Source: Bacillus haynesii (GTDB taxonomy: Bacteria; Bacillota; Bacilli; Bacillales; Bacillaceae). From it: a stretch of 58,160 nt of DNA. Below the pieces are notes generated by a model. That model was not told where the DNA came from. It searched no databases and saw nothing but the letters and a program-made list of their open reading frames with translations. Made by a program: the position numbers and the translations under genes. Of the stretch, positions 1-8,997 are shown piece by piece; positions within the stretch are counted from its first letter, which is position 1; every line of letters begins with the position of its first letter. Location of the stretch: NCBI RefSeq assembly GCF_001969855.1, contig NZ_MRBL01000043.1:1-58160 (forward strand), given 5' to 3'.

Positions 1-104
1 CGCCGCTAACCTAAGGGAGCAAGCTCCCGTTGGTCCGCTCGACTTGCATGTATTAGGCACGCCGCCAGCGTTCGTCCTGAGCCAGGATCAAACTCTCCAT
101 GAAG
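1..104 (-). rRNA. rrs: 16S ribosomal RNA, 5' end only (partial)
   Basis: The reverse complement contains the universal 5' 16S block GAGAGTTTGATCCTGGCTCA (about 78-97), followed by the conserved stretch ending in CAAGTCGAGCGG. The gene runs off the left edge, so only about 100 nt of helix 1 to the V1 region are present. The V1 loop (GGGAGCTTGCTCCC flanked by GGACCAAC and TTAGGTTAGC) looks like the B. licheniformis/sonorensis group as I remember it. The mature 5' end near 104 is estimated by alignment to the Bacillus end. Confidence 0.95.
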
Positions 105-215
105 TTTGATAATGACTACGCACACTCACATGTGCGATTTATTTAATGAATTAACAGGTACGTTTGTCTTGTTTAGTTTTCAAAGATCATTTCCGCTTCG
201 TTCAGCGGCTTTAAT

Positions 216-245
216 AATATAACATCAAGCTCACATATTTGTCAA
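216..245 (-). promoter_or_regulatory. rrn promoter P2 (sigma-A)
   Basis: On the minus strand a perfect -35 TTGACA (240-245) and a -10 TATATT (216-221) are separated by 18 bp, about 110 nt upstream of the 16S 5' end. The tandem P1/P2 arrangement is typical of Bacillus rrn operons. The same TATATTATTA core appears at P1. Confidence 0.8.
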
Positions 246-309
246 TAACTTTTCTCAAAATTATTTTTTGGAGCTTTTTCATGTCGGCTGTTTATCAGCG
301 ACGAATAAT

Positions 310-339
310 AATATAACATGTTTATTCAAATCCGGTCAA
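310..339 (-). promoter_or_regulatory. rrn promoter P1 (sigma-A)
   Basis: The -35 TTGACC (334-339) and -10 TATATT (310-315) have 18-bp spacing, 94 bp upstream of P2. Both promoters share the same -10 sequence and spacing. The stretch between 105 and 440 contains these promoters and the upstream region of pdaB and no gene. Confidence 0.75.
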
Positions 340-440
340 CCCTCTTTTTAATTTTTTTCTTAAGATGAATTATTGTTATGTTCTATTTTAAACAAGCATA
401 GGATGAAAACAAAGCAGCATGGACAAGGAGGAGTTTTTCT

Positions 441-1205
441 GTGAACCATTTTTATGTGTGGCATATCAAACGGATTAAGCAGTTAATCATTATTATGATA
501 GCTGCTTTTGCGACAGCAAGTTTTTTTTATGTACAAAACCTGCTCCCTCTTCCTGTGTTTTCTACAGAAGGCGGAGCAAAAGCGGTATATAGAGGAGATT
601 CAGATACAAATGAAGTGGCCCTTACTTTTAATATCAGCTGGGGAGATCAAAAGGCCATACCTATTTTAGATACATTAAAAGCAAACGGTATTAAAGACGC
701 GACCTTTTTTCTTTCAGCTTCATGGGCGGAACGCCATCCGGATGTCGTGGAAAGAATCCGTAAAGACGGTCATCAGATCGGGAGCATGGGCTATGCTTAT
801 AAAAACTATTCACAAATGAAGAAAAGCGAGATCAAAAAAGACTTAACAAAAGCACAAAACTCCTTTCAAAAACTCGGGCTTGACGACCTCACGCTTTTAA
901 GGCCGCCGACCGGCCAGTTTAATAAAGACGTACTCGATGTCGCTAAACAGTACGGCTACACCGTCGTTCACTACAGTATTAACTCGGATGACTGGACGAA
1001 CCCGGGGGTTCAAAAGATCGTCCAAAATGTAAATGAAACGGTGAACGCTGGCGATATCGTGCTCTTTCACGCTTCAGATTCGGCCAAACAAACAAAAGAA
1101 GCCCTGCCTGAGATCGTGCACCACCTCAGAGGCAAGGGACTCAAAAACGTAACCGTCAGCGAATTAATCGCCAATACGGATGCAAAATCATCAGAAGTAA
1201 AATAG
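441..1205 (+). CDS. pdaB: Polysaccharide deacetylase family sporulation protein PdaB
   Basis: A 254-residue protein with one N-terminal membrane anchor (about residues 13-35) and an extracytoplasmic NodB-type domain (about 57-240). PdaB is required to maintain the spore cortex in B. subtilis. The GTG start follows AAGGAGG. Canonical NodB metal motifs are degenerate: TFDDG is TFNISWGD (62-69), and the H-[ST]-x-x-H segment is GYAYKNY (117-123) with no histidine. RPPTGQF (154-160) and LFHAS (208-212) remain. It is probably transcribed late in the forespore (sigma-G in B. subtilis), but I could not settle on its promoter. It converges on kbaA with an 8-nt gap. Confidence 0.93.
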   Translation: MNHFYVWHIKRIKQLIIIMIAAFATASFFYVQNLLPLPVFSTEGGAKAVYRGDSDTNEVALTFNISWGDQKAIPILDTLKANGIKDATFFLSASWAERHPDVVERIRKDGHQIGSMGYAYKNYSQMKKSEIKKDLTKAQNSFQKLGLDDLTLLRPPTGQFNKDVLDVAKQYGYTVVHYSINSDDWTNPGVQKIVQNVNETVNAGDIVLFHASDSAKQTKEALPEIVHHLRGKGLKNVTVSELIANTDAKSSEVK

Positions 1206-1213
1206 GAACCGGT

Positions 1214-1813
1214 CTAAGTGCGCGCCTGAAACTTTGGCAGCATTAAAAGCTGAAAAGCGTTGCAGGCTAATAAAGGTAGCAGCATTAAATAGAGCCAGTC
1301 CTCTTCATTGACCCTTAACGCCGGGAACCACTCCATCACAGTAAAAACAAACATTAGAAATAATGCGGAAACGAACGTTTTTTTAGAGGACTGTTTTTGC
1401 TTTGCATAAGCGGCCGCAATGCCTACCGCCAAAATAAAGAGCGGCAGCCAAATATACGGAATGATGGAGCCTCCCTCTTTTTCAAAAAACAGAAAACGCA
1501 AGTAAACCAAATCAAACGCAACAAATATAATCAAAAACAGCTGAATCGAATTCCACAATGAATGAGATCTGAAGATTTCCAGTGCAAAGCGGTGAATCGT
1601 TAAGAAAATCACAAACCCCATTTGAGCAATCACGCTAAAGATCATGCCAACCCCGATAAACCAAAATAGAACAGAAAGAATCTCCAATACCTCGAATGAA
1701 AGAAACAGCTCCTGATATCTTCCCCACTCTAAGGCAAAACCGACAATACTTGTAGTCAAAGCTCCGACACCCAATACGGAAAAGAAAAATCGGACGAGAT
1801 TACGGCTTTTCAT
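1214..1813 (-). CDS. kbaA: KinB-signalling pathway activation protein KbaA
   Basis: A 199-residue integral membrane protein with about six hydrophobic segments, beginning MKSRNLVRFFFSVLG. It matches KbaA, which B. subtilis needs for KinB kinase input to the Spo0 phosphorelay at sporulation onset. It is divergent from gerD and convergent with pdaB. The ribosome binding site upstream of its ATG is weak (GGGAAG), suggesting low expression. The assignment rests on sequence resemblance and position between gerD and pdaB. Confidence 0.9.
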   Translation of the reverse strand: MKSRNLVRFFFSVLGVGALTTSIVGFALEWGRYQELFLSFEVLEILSVLFWFIGVGMIFSVIAQMGFVIFLTIHRFALEIFRSHSLWNSIQLFLIIFVAFDLVYLRFLFFEKEGGSIIPYIWLPLFILAVGIAAAYAKQKQSSKKTFVSALFLMFVFTVMEWFPALRVNEEDWLYLMLLPLLACNAFQLLMLPKFQART

Positions 1814-1839
1814 TGAGACTTCCCAACCCCTAAGTAAAC

Positions 1840-1852
1840 CGCTGTAACAGCG
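1840..1852. repeat. 13-bp palindrome between kbaA and gerD
   Basis: CGCTGTAACAGCG is a palindrome with 6-bp arms and a one-base centre. It lies 27 bp upstream of the kbaA start, between the divergent kbaA and gerD genes. It could be an operator or a small leader hairpin. No regulator can be assigned. Confidence 0.4.
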
Positions 1853-1862
1853 ATATTTGTTA

Positions 1863-1892
1863 TGTATAAATTTTTAAAAGACATTCATATTA
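1863..1892 (+). promoter_or_regulatory. Sigma-G-type promoter of gerD
   Basis: TGTATA (1863-1868), then 17 bp, then CATATTA (1886-1892). The -10 fits the forespore sigma-G pattern CATNNTA exactly. Transcription would start near 1899, just upstream of the gerD ribosome binding site GAAAGGAG. GerD is a forespore product in B. subtilis, which agrees. Confidence 0.7.
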
Positions 1893-1925
1893 AAGGTAAG
1901 ACGAGTTTTCGAAAGGAGCTTAAGC

Positions 1926-2507
1926 ATGTTCAAGACCACAATGCTATCGATAAGCTGTTTTCTGTTTCTATCTGTAACAGCTTGTGCTCCCACGGACCAA
2001 GCAGCTGAGATGGACTATGATCAAACCAAAAAGATGGTTGTCGATATATTAAAGACAGATGACGGAAAAAAAGCGATTCAAGAAATATTAAATGATGACA
2101 AATTAAATGAAACACTTGTAATGGATGAAAAAACGGTCAAGGAAACCGTTGAAAAAACAATGACCTCCAAAAAAGGAGCTGAATTTTGGAAAAAAGTCTT
2201 CGAAGATCCAAAATTCGCGGAAGGCTTTGCCAAAACACTTCAAAATGAACACGAAAAAGTGCTGAAAAAACTGATGAAAGATCCTGAGTACCAAAAAATG
2301 CTGATGCAGGTCATGCAGGATCCTGAAATGGCTAAAAAATACGGTGAACTAGTCAGAAGCCAGGAATTCCGAACCCACCTGCAGGAAGTCATATCCGACA
2401 CCCTGACAAGCCCTCTCTACAGAAAGCAGTTTGAAGAGGAACTGAAAAAAGCTGCTTCTGAGAGCATGAAAGAAGAAATGAAAGGCGGCGAAGAAAAACA
2501 AAGTTGA
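1926..2507 (+). CDS. gerD: Spore germination lipoprotein GerD
   Basis: A 193-residue lipoprotein. The signal peptide ends in lipobox V-T-A-C with the lipidated cysteine at residue 20. The mature part is charged and predicted helical, with repeats of the type DPEYQKMLMQVMQDPEMAKKY (about residues 118-140), consistent with the trimeric rod known for GerD. In spores it clusters germinant receptors into a germinosome at the inner membrane. It has a strong GAAAGGAG site and its own sigma-G-like promoter. The C-terminal tail after about 180 is acidic and variable. It ends in a bidirectional terminator shared with salA. Confidence 0.95.
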   Translation: MFKTTMLSISCFLFLSVTACAPTDQAAEMDYDQTKKMVVDILKTDDGKKAIQEILNDDKLNETLVMDEKTVKETVEKTMTSKKGAEFWKKVFEDPKFAEGFAKTLQNEHEKVLKKLMKDPEYQKMLMQVMQDPEMAKKYGELVRSQEFRTHLQEVISDTLTSPLYRKQFEEELKKAASESMKEEMKGGEEKQS

Positions 2508-2525
2508 GCCGCTTTTCATTCACCA

Positions 2526-2553
2526 AAAGCTTCTTCCGCGGAGGAAGCTTTTT
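2526..2553. terminator. Bidirectional terminator between gerD and salA
   Basis: An 11-bp stem with one mismatch (AAGCTTCTTCC paired with GGAGGAAGCTT) and a two-base loop, with T-rich flanks on both strands. The two genes converge here with a 44-bp gap, so it can serve both. Confidence 0.8.
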
Positions 2554-3613
2554 AAGCTTTTGTGCAAATGCTTTCGTCGATTTTTTTGGCAATATCCAAA
2601 TAAATGGCGCCGGTCGGGTGGCTTTCATCATAAACGGACGGCGCAAATTCGCTGTCATCCCAATCCGGCTGCTTCAGCGGAATTTTGCCCAGAATTGGAA
2701 CGCCGAGTTCTTCTGCGAGCTTCTCGCCTCCGCCTTTGCCAAATACGTATTCTTTTTCACCTGTTTTGACGCTTTCGTAATAAGCCATATTTTCAACGAT
2801 CCCCAAGATTTCATGATCGGTCTTCAAAGCCATCGCGCCCGCTCTTGCAGCGACAAACGCAGCAGTAGGATGCGGCGTCGACACGATCACCTCTTTGCAG
2901 CTTGGAAGCATGGAGTGAACATCAAGCGCTACATCGCCTGTTCCCGGTGGCAGGTCTAAGATAATATAATCGACATCTCCCCATTCAACCTCATGGAAGA
3001 AGTTATTCAGCATTTTTCCAAGCATGGGGCCTCTCCAAATGACAGGGGCATTGTCTTCAACAAAAAACCCCATCGAAATCACTTTGACCCCGAATCTTTC
3101 AACCGGCATGACCTTTTCTCCTTCGATCGTCGGCCGTACAGTGATTCCCATCATATCCGGAACGCTGAATCCGTAAATATCGGCGTCGATTAGTCCGACT
3201 TTTTTTCCGATTCGCGCCAGAGACACAGCCAAATTGACCGACACCGTCGACTTGCCGACGCCGCCTTTACCGCTTGCCACCGCTAAAAACACAGGCTGTT
3301 TTTCACTATTCAGCAGAGATTGATCCTGCCCTTGGGCAGACTCTTGATAACTCATCACGACTTCTTCAGGCAGCTCTTCAAAACGCAGGCCGACCGTCTC
3401 TGCACCGGCTTCCTTCAACCGTATGACGATTTCCTGCTGAAGCTGCATTTGTTCGGCAGACCCCGTTTTTGCGAGCGCCACCTTTACGCTGACGTGCCGC
3501 TTTTCGGGTTTTATTTTAATTTCCTTGACGGCATCCAGCTCTCTGAGCGGCTTGTGAAGAAATGGCTCGTCCAAATCGCCGACTATTTTTTTTACATCGT
3601 CTTCTCGCAACAT
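2552..3613 (-). CDS. salA: Mrp/ApbC-family P-loop ATPase SalA
   Basis: A 353-residue protein. An N-terminal DUF59/MIP18-like domain (about 1-80) is followed by a MinD/Mrp ATPase domain with Walker A GKGGVGKST and the LDLPPGTGD switch motif. SalA in B. subtilis is a DNA-binding regulator that represses scoC and so raises extracellular protease output. The C-terminal CxxC iron-sulfur site of true Mrp/ApbC carriers is absent (MAYYESVKTGEKE replaces it), which fits a regulator. The start is set at the ATG at 3613 because AAGGGTGAG precedes it and the length fits the family; the longer frame begins inside the promoter. Confidence 0.92.
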   Translation of the reverse strand: MLREDDVKKIVGDLDEPFLHKPLRELDAVKEIKIKPEKRHVSVKVALAKTGSAEQMQLQQEIVIRLKEAGAETVGLRFEELPEEVVMSYQESAQGQDQSLLNSEKQPVFLAVASGKGGVGKSTVSVNLAVSLARIGKKVGLIDADIYGFSVPDMMGITVRPTIEGEKVMPVERFGVKVISMGFFVEDNAPVIWRGPMLGKMLNNFFHEVEWGDVDYIILDLPPGTGDVALDVHSMLPSCKEVIVSTPHPTAAFVAARAGAMALKTDHEILGIVENMAYYESVKTGEKEYVFGKGGGEKLAEELGVPILGKIPLKQPDWDDSEFAPSVYDESHPTGAIYLDIAKKIDESICTKA

Positions 3614-3648
3614 TGATCTCACCCTTTGTTGTATTCGTTTACAAAATA

Positions 3649-3678
3649 AGTATAGCATATCTTTCCTTATAGTGTCTT
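3649..3678 (-). promoter_or_regulatory. Candidate salA promoter (extended -10)
   Basis: The minus strand reads TGCTATACT, an extended -10 (TATACT at 3649-3654), with AAGACA (3673-3678) 18 bp upstream. It lies between the cwlD terminator and salA, giving a leader of about 30 nt. Confidence 0.55.
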
Positions 3679-3683
3679 TGACA

Positions 3684-3713
3684 CAAAAAGAAACCCTCTT
3701 ATTCAGGAGGGTC
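3684..3713 (-). terminator. Terminator at the end of cwlD
   Basis: The stem ACCCTC/GAGGGT (3693-3698 with 3707-3712) is followed on the minus strand by TTCTTTTTGTG. The cwlD stop codon lies in the loop. Confidence 0.6.
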
Positions 3714-4412
3714 TCTGTCTTCTGTAAAGTAGCGCAATACGCCTTTATAAACGGATGCGGCGATTTTGTCCTGATATTTGGGCTTGGCCAGCTGTTTTGC
3801 CTCTTCCGGGTTAGACAAAAACCCGATTTCGACGAGGGCCCCCGGCTTTTTCACATTTTGCATCAAATAAATTCCGTGTATCCGCTTTGCCTTACGCGTC
3901 GTGTTTTCAAGATTATGTCTTAATTCATCCTGAATAAACTTGGCGGCCCGTTCGTTTTCTTCATATTGCCCGTAATAGAAGCTTTGCGCACCGCTCCATC
4001 GCGCAGAAGGAATCGCATTCAAATGGATGCTGAGGTAAAGGTCGGCTTCAGAATTGTTGATCATGTCGACCCTCTTCCGCAAGTCTTCCGCTTTCCTTCT
4101 GCTGAGTCCCTTCGTTTCTTCAGGAGCGAGATCATGATCGTCCTCCCTTGTAAGCATCACCAAGGCGCCCTGCTCCTGGAGATAGTCCCTGATTCTAAGG
4201 GATACTTCAAGTGCCACGTCTTTTTCAAGGAGTTCACCGCTTGATGCTCCTCCATCCGCGCCCCCGTGTCCAGGATCAATATAAATGATTTTGCCGCTTA
4301 GCGGAAGATTCCATGACCGCCAAGAATCATCATTGTGGAATTGATATTGAAATAAACATAATAAAACGACAAAGCCGAGTAAAAACCCGAGCCATTTTAT
4401 TTTTTTCTTCAT
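3699..4412 (-). CDS. cwlD: N-acetylmuramoyl-L-alanine amidase CwlD
   Basis: A 237-residue amidase_3 family enzyme with an N-terminal signal anchor (about 5-24). Zinc-ligand motifs are visible: IDPGHGGADGG near residues 47-57, the acidic ligand in LLEKDVALEV, and SIHLNA. In B. subtilis CwlD removes peptide side chains in the spore cortex so that muramic delta-lactam can form, a mark needed by germination lysins. A sigma-E-like promoter lies directly upstream. It is followed by a terminator. Confidence 0.95.
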   Translation of the reverse strand: MKKKIKWLGFLLGFVVLLCLFQYQFHNDDSWRSWNLPLSGKIIYIDPGHGGADGGASSGELLEKDVALEVSLRIRDYLQEQGALVMLTREDDHDLAPEETKGLSRRKAEDLRKRVDMINNSEADLYLSIHLNAIPSARWSGAQSFYYGQYEENERAAKFIQDELRHNLENTTRKAKRIHGIYLMQNVKKPGALVEIGFLSNPEEAKQLAKPKYQDKIAASVYKGVLRYFTEDRDPPE

Positions 4413-4440
4413 CCCTTTCCCTCCCGCTCGTCCTTACTAC

Positions 4441-4469
4441 AAGATATGGGACAAGGAAAGGAAATATGA
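4441..4469 (-). promoter_or_regulatory. Sigma-E-type promoter upstream of cwlD
   Basis: The minus strand shows TCATATTT (4462-4469), an excellent mother-cell sigma-E -35, then 13 bp and CATATCTT (4441-4448), a partial match to the CATACAAT -10. The predicted start near 4434 leaves a 20-nt leader with a GGGAGGGAAAGG site. Mother-cell expression fits CwlD's cortex role. Confidence 0.6.
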
Positions 4470-4504
4470 TTCAGCTTGGCCGCACTTTTACATAAAACTT
4501 TGTT

Positions 4505-4948
4505 TTATCTGAGCCGAAGCTTAAAGCGTCTTTCCCGTTGACTGAAGCCTTCCTTCCACCAGCTTTGGATGAAGTATTCGCAGGCATAATAGAGCGGTTC
4601 ATGAGCCGCTTGAATATTAAAAGCCTCAGACCAGCTGACCGCATATTCATAAAGCTCGTGCAGAAGCTGTTTTTCTTCTTTTTCTGAGCGGACCATCGCT
4701 CGTTGAACGGGTTCTCCGTGATAGCCGAACTTCCCGTACTCGGCTCCCAGCAAATATGCTTCAATGGCAAAATCGATGCAGCCGTCATACAAGATATCCG
4801 CGTGCTTAGAAAAAAAGTGAAAAAGAGGAGCAAAGCATTCCTCCGCAGAACTCAGCATTTTTTCCAAAGACAGCTCACGCAGAAGCTTTTTTTCCAAATT
4901 GATCTGCTTCTTTTGTTTTTCATTATTAAAAGATACGACCGTCCCCAT
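4505..4948 (-). CDS. ybaK: DUF2521 family protein YbaK
   Basis: A 147-residue soluble protein of unknown function, Bacillus-specific (DUF2521 from memory). It is rich in Glu, Lys, Trp and aromatic residues, with probable helices and no signal peptide or catalytic motif I recognise. The start follows AAGGAGGCGGTTCT. It lies 92 bp upstream of cwlD in the same direction, so both may share a sporulation transcript. This is not the YbaK/EbsC deacylase family despite the name. Confidence 0.8.
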   Translation of the reverse strand: MGTVVSFNNEKQKKQINLEKKLLRELSLEKMLSSAEECFAPLFHFFSKHADILYDGCIDFAIEAYLLGAEYGKFGYHGEPVQRAMVRSEKEEKQLLHELYEYAVSWSEAFNIQAAHEPLYYACEYFIQSWWKEGFSQRERRFKLRLR

Positions 4949-5058
4949 AGAACCGCCTCCTTTTTACCTTGTATTGTGCAATCGGGAGCCGGAAATCATG
5001 CTTTTCTAAGGAAGGGAAACGGAGGAAGAAGCCGAAAATATTAGAAGAGGTGAGATGA

Positions 5059-5517
5059 GTGAAAGGATTATTTCAATATAATTGGGAAGTTCGACATGCG
5101 TGGTTTAAGTGGTGCCTCAGCCAGCCACAAGAGGAGCTGGTCAAGAAGCGTTCAGGCGGAATGGGAAGCATGATGAAAAATCTGTTTCATATTGTAGATG
5201 TGGAAACAAGCTGGATTTACGCCATTTTAGAAAAACCGGATATTCAACCTGATTACTCTCATTACCAAACGATTCAGCAGATCGTCCAATTTTCTGACGT
5301 GCACCGCTCCGAAATTGAAAGTGTGGTTTTCAATTATCACAGCGCATTCGAACATCTACCGGTTAAAGCGGCTTGGTCAGTTGAAACCTACACGCAAGGC
5401 GATATTTTAAGGCATTTAATCGCACACGAGATCCACCATATCGGCCAAATCTCCGTCTGGGCGAGGGAATCGGGCTCTGCTCCAGTATCCGCTTCATATG
5501 TAGGGCGGAAAGTATAA
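5059..5517 (+). CDS. DinB-family (DfsB/YfiT-like four-helix) protein
   Basis: A 152-residue protein with the DinB four-helix-bundle pattern. His44 (NLFHIVDVE) and the H-x3-H pair His123/His127 in HEIHHIGQ form the likely metal triad. Members of this superfamily include DNA-damage-induced proteins and metal-dependent thiol transferases; the substrate cannot be told. It uses a GTG start behind AGAGGTGAG. It is one of the few plus-strand genes and is convergent with rpsI. B. subtilis carries ybaJ, an unrelated methyltransferase gene, at this point, so this is a lineage difference. Confidence 0.8.
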   Translation: MKGLFQYNWEVRHAWFKWCLSQPQEELVKKRSGGMGSMMKNLFHIVDVETSWIYAILEKPDIQPDYSHYQTIQQIVQFSDVHRSEIESVVFNYHSAFEHLPVKAAWSVETYTQGDILRHLIAHEIHHIGQISVWARESGSAPVSASYVGRKV

Positions 5518-5518
5518 C

Positions 5519-5551
5519 CAAAAAAACTCCCAAACCAAATGGTTTGAGAGT
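5519..5551. terminator. Terminator of rplM-rpsI (and of the convergent DinB gene)
   Basis: An 11-bp stem with one mismatch (5526-5536 with 5541-5551) and loop AAAT. On the minus strand it is followed by TTTTTTGG, a good intrinsic terminator for rpsI. On the plus strand the tail is weaker. Confidence 0.85.
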
Positions 5552-5568
5552 CTTTGAAACGCCAGAAA

Positions 5569-6525
<957 letters not shown>

Positions 6526-6532
6526 ATATGAT

Positions 6533-6561
6533 ATCTTATAACTTTCTGTACTCTCTGTCAA
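6533..6561 (-). promoter_or_regulatory. Sigma-A promoter of rplM-rpsI
   Basis: A perfect -35 TTGACA (6556-6561), 17-bp spacer and -10 TAAGAT (6533-6538), immediately after the truA stop codon. It makes rplM-rpsI expression independent of the ecf-truA transcript. Confidence 0.65.
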
Positions 6562-6579
6562 GAAAATGTTACACCTGGT

Positions 6580-7323
6580 TTAGTTGTCATAGATAACACG
6601 CCATAAATACAAGCCGTGCGCCGGTGCAGTGCGCCCTGCGGCATCGCGGCTTCTGGCAAGAATCATCTTTTCAATGTCACCAGGGGAAAATTTGCCGGTT
6701 CCTACATCAAGAAGCGTGCCGACAATGATTCTAACCATGTTATACAAAAATCCGCTTCCCACAATTCTCATCTGCAGTCCGTCCCCTGTGTCAGACCATT
6801 CCAGTTCATGGACCGTTCTGACTTTGTCCTTCACTTCGGTTTTAGTCGCACAAAAGCTTGTGAAGTCATGGGTTCCGACCAGATAGCGGCAGGCTTCTTT
6901 GACTTTCTCCATATCAAGATCATATGGAACATGGTATGCATAGTAGCGCTTAAAAACGTCCGGATGTTTGCCCCTGTAGATCATATACCGGTATTCTTTT
7001 CTTTTCGCAGAAAACCTCGCATGAAATTGATCATCGACAGCTTCCGCCTTGTGGACCGATATATCATCAGGCAGCAGGGCATTCAAAGCATACGGCCATT
7101 TCGCCTCAGGGATGGATAGCGGACTGTCAAAATGAATCGTCTGTCCGACTGCGTGGACGCCGCTGTCGGTGCGCCCGGATGAAACGACAGGAATACGCTC
7201 CTTCGCTTTATGGAGCGTTTGCAGCGCTTTTTCAAGCTCATCCTGAACCGTTCTTTGCCCAGGCTGCACTTGGTAGCCGTAAAAAAGGTGTCCGTCATAT
7301 GAAATCGTGCACTTCATTCTCAT
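6580..7323 (-). CDS. truA: tRNA pseudouridine synthase A (positions 38-40)
   Basis: 247 residues. It converts uridines 38, 39 and 40 of the tRNA anticodon arm to pseudouridine. The catalytic aspartate is Asp53 in the signature SSGRTDSGVHA. The C-terminal motif GSGFLYNMVRIIVGTLLDVG is also typical. It is the last gene of the ecfA1-ecfA2-ecfT-truA group, 10 bp after ecfT. Confidence 0.97.
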   Translation of the reverse strand: MRMKCTISYDGHLFYGYQVQPGQRTVQDELEKALQTLHKAKERIPVVSSGRTDSGVHAVGQTIHFDSPLSIPEAKWPYALNALLPDDISVHKAEAVDDQFHARFSAKRKEYRYMIYRGKHPDVFKRYYAYHVPYDLDMEKVKEACRYLVGTHDFTSFCATKTEVKDKVRTVHELEWSDTGDGLQMRIVGSGFLYNMVRIIVGTLLDVGTGKFSPGDIEKMILARSRDAAGRTAPAHGLYLWRVIYDN

Positions 7324-7333
7324 CGTCTATCAC

Positions 7334-8131
7334 CTAAGTCCGCAATAAAATTAGCAAAACGCCAAGAACAGCTAAAATGAGGAGCACGGAAGTATCCTTC
7401 CATTTCCACGTCAGCTGCCTGTATTTTGTACGGCCTTCCCCTCCCCTGTATCCTCGCGCCTCCATCGCGGTTGCAAGCTCTTCGGCTCTTTTAAAGGCAC
7501 TGACAAACAGCGGGACAAGAAGAGGAACGATCGCTTTGACACGCTCTTTCAGCGGGCCGTTCGTAAAATCGACGCCTCTTGCCATTTGCGCTTTCATGAT
7601 TTTATCCGTCTCTTCGATCAGAGTCGGTATAAATCTGAGGGAGATGGACATCATGAGAGCGAGTTCATGAACAGGAAGCTTCAGTTTTTTAAACGGACCG
7701 AGCAAATGCTCCAAACCATCGGTCACTTCGATTGGAGTCGTCGTCAATGTTAAAATCGTTGTGATCATGATGAGGTAAACAAAGCGCAGCGAAATAAAAA
7801 GCCCTTGAACAAGCCCCTGCTCATAAATTTTAAACAGGCCGAGATCGGCGAGAACCGGTCCTTCCCTTGTCATAAAAATATGAAGCAGAAACGTAAACAG
7901 CACAATCCAGAACACCGGCTTCATTCCTTTTAAAAGGAATCGCACCGGAACGCCCGACAAAGCTGCGGCTGCAACCGTAAACAGGCCGAGCAATGCATAT
8001 GTTTCCGTATTATTCGCGAAAAAAACGATAAAGACAAAAAGGAAAATGGTTAACAGCTTTGTACGCGGATCGAGCCGATGAATGATCGATTTCCCGGGTA
8101 CATATTTGCCGATAATGATATTGTCCATCAT
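7334..8131 (-). CDS. ecfT: ECF transporter transmembrane (T) component EcfT
   Basis: 265 residues. EcfT is the shared membrane scaffold of group II energy-coupling-factor transporters, connecting the EcfA ATPases to exchangeable vitamin-binding S components encoded elsewhere. It has several transmembrane segments between about residues 25 and 135 and one at the C terminus. Two coupling-helix signatures of the A-R-G type are present: AQMARGVDF and AMEARGYRG. The start overlaps the ecfA2 stop by 4 bp, so translation is coupled. Confidence 0.96.
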   Translation of the reverse strand: MMDNIIIGKYVPGKSIIHRLDPRTKLLTIFLFVFIVFFANNTETYALLGLFTVAAAALSGVPVRFLLKGMKPVFWIVLFTFLLHIFMTREGPVLADLGLFKIYEQGLVQGLFISLRFVYLIMITTILTLTTTPIEVTDGLEHLLGPFKKLKLPVHELALMMSISLRFIPTLIEETDKIMKAQMARGVDFTNGPLKERVKAIVPLLVPLFVSAFKRAEELATAMEARGYRGGEGRTKYRQLTWKWKDTSVLLILAVLGVLLILLRT

Positions 8132-8997
8132 AGAGCATTTTCCTCCTGAAAAAGAGCTTTAATTTCGGAGGCTGCTTCTTCAACCGTCAAGATCGGCGCT
8201 TTGAACGTAATGCCCAGCGTCTCTTCAAGGCGTTTTTGGAGTTTAATCGTTTCCGGCAAATCAAGCCCTAAGGCGGCGATATCGTCTTTCCTTGAAAAAA
8301 GCTCCCGCGGCGTTCCTTTTGCTTTGACCGTGCCTTTATGCATCACAATCAGTTCATCTGCATACGCTGCCGCATCTTCCATACTGTGGGTGACGAGAAT
8401 CGTCGTCAGCTTCCTCTGCTTATGGAGGCTGTAGAACATGTCCATGATCTCTTTGCGGCCTCTTGGGTCAAGCCCTGCCGTCGGTTCATCGAGGACGAGA
8501 ACTTCAGGCTCCATCGCCAGCACTCCCGCAATGGCGACGCGTCGCATTTGCCCGCCGCTTAGTTCAAACGGGGACCGGTCGGACAGCTCCTCATCCAAAC
8601 CTACAAGCTTCAGCATTTCCCTCGCTTTTTCTTCCGCCTTCTCCCGGCTCATGCCGAAGTTGATCGGGCCGAATGCGATATCCTTTAAAATCGTTTCTTC
8701 AAACAGCTGATGTTCGGGAAACTGAAAGACAATCCCGACCTTTTTCCGCAAAGCTTTTAGGTGTTTATTCTTTTTGCCTGCTTCAAGAACGTCCTCGCCG
8801 AGGCGTATCTGTCCTTTTGTCGGTTTTAAAAGCCCGTTCAGGTGCTGAAGCAATGTCGATTTTCCCGAACCTGTATGACCGATCACAGCGACATAGCTTC
8901 CTTCTTTAATCACAGCGTTGACATCATAGATCGCCAGGCGTTCAAAAGGCGTTTTCATCTGGTATCGGTGCTCTACATCTTTGATTTCAATGTCCAT
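8128..8997 (-). CDS. ecfA2: ECF transporter ATPase EcfA2
   Basis: 289 residues, an ABC ATPase of the ECF type. It has Walker [10 protein letters not shown] (about 38-46), Q-loop [14 protein letters not shown], signature [15 protein letters not shown] and Walker [14 protein letters not shown]. With EcfA1 it forms the heterodimer that drives vitamin and micronutrient uptake through EcfT. Its start lies inside the 3' end of ecfA1 (25-bp overlap), so both are probably made in fixed ratio. Confidence 0.96.
   Translation of the reverse strand: MDIEIKDVEHRYQMKTPFERLAIYDVNAVIKEGSYVAVIGHTGSGKSTLLQHLNGLLKPTKGQIRLGEDVLEAGKKNKHLKALRKKVGIVFQFPEHQLFEETILKDIAFGPINFGMSREKAEEKAREMLKLVGLDEELSDRSPFELSGGQMRRVAIAGVLAMEPEVLVLDEPTAGLDPRGRKEIMDMFYSLHKQRKLTTILVTHSMEDAAAYADELIVMHKGTVKAKGTPRELFSRKDDIAALGLDLPETIKLQKRLEETLGITFKAPILTVEEAASEIKALFQEENAL

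Noticed and set aside
361..440. A sigma-G promoter for pdaB
   Set aside because: TGAATT and CATAGGA are present but spaced about 25 bp apart, and the -10 has a mismatch at its last base; no acceptable pair was found.
2504..2959. Long plus-strand open frames opposite salA
   Set aside because: They lie on the antisense of a conserved gene, have no ribosome binding site and no protein-like composition; typical shadows, as are the other antisense frames over ribosomal genes.
4505..4948. YbaK as a Cys-tRNA(Pro) deacylase
   Set aside because: The shared name is misleading; this protein lacks the YbaK/EbsC fold motifs and belongs to a Bacillus-specific unknown family.
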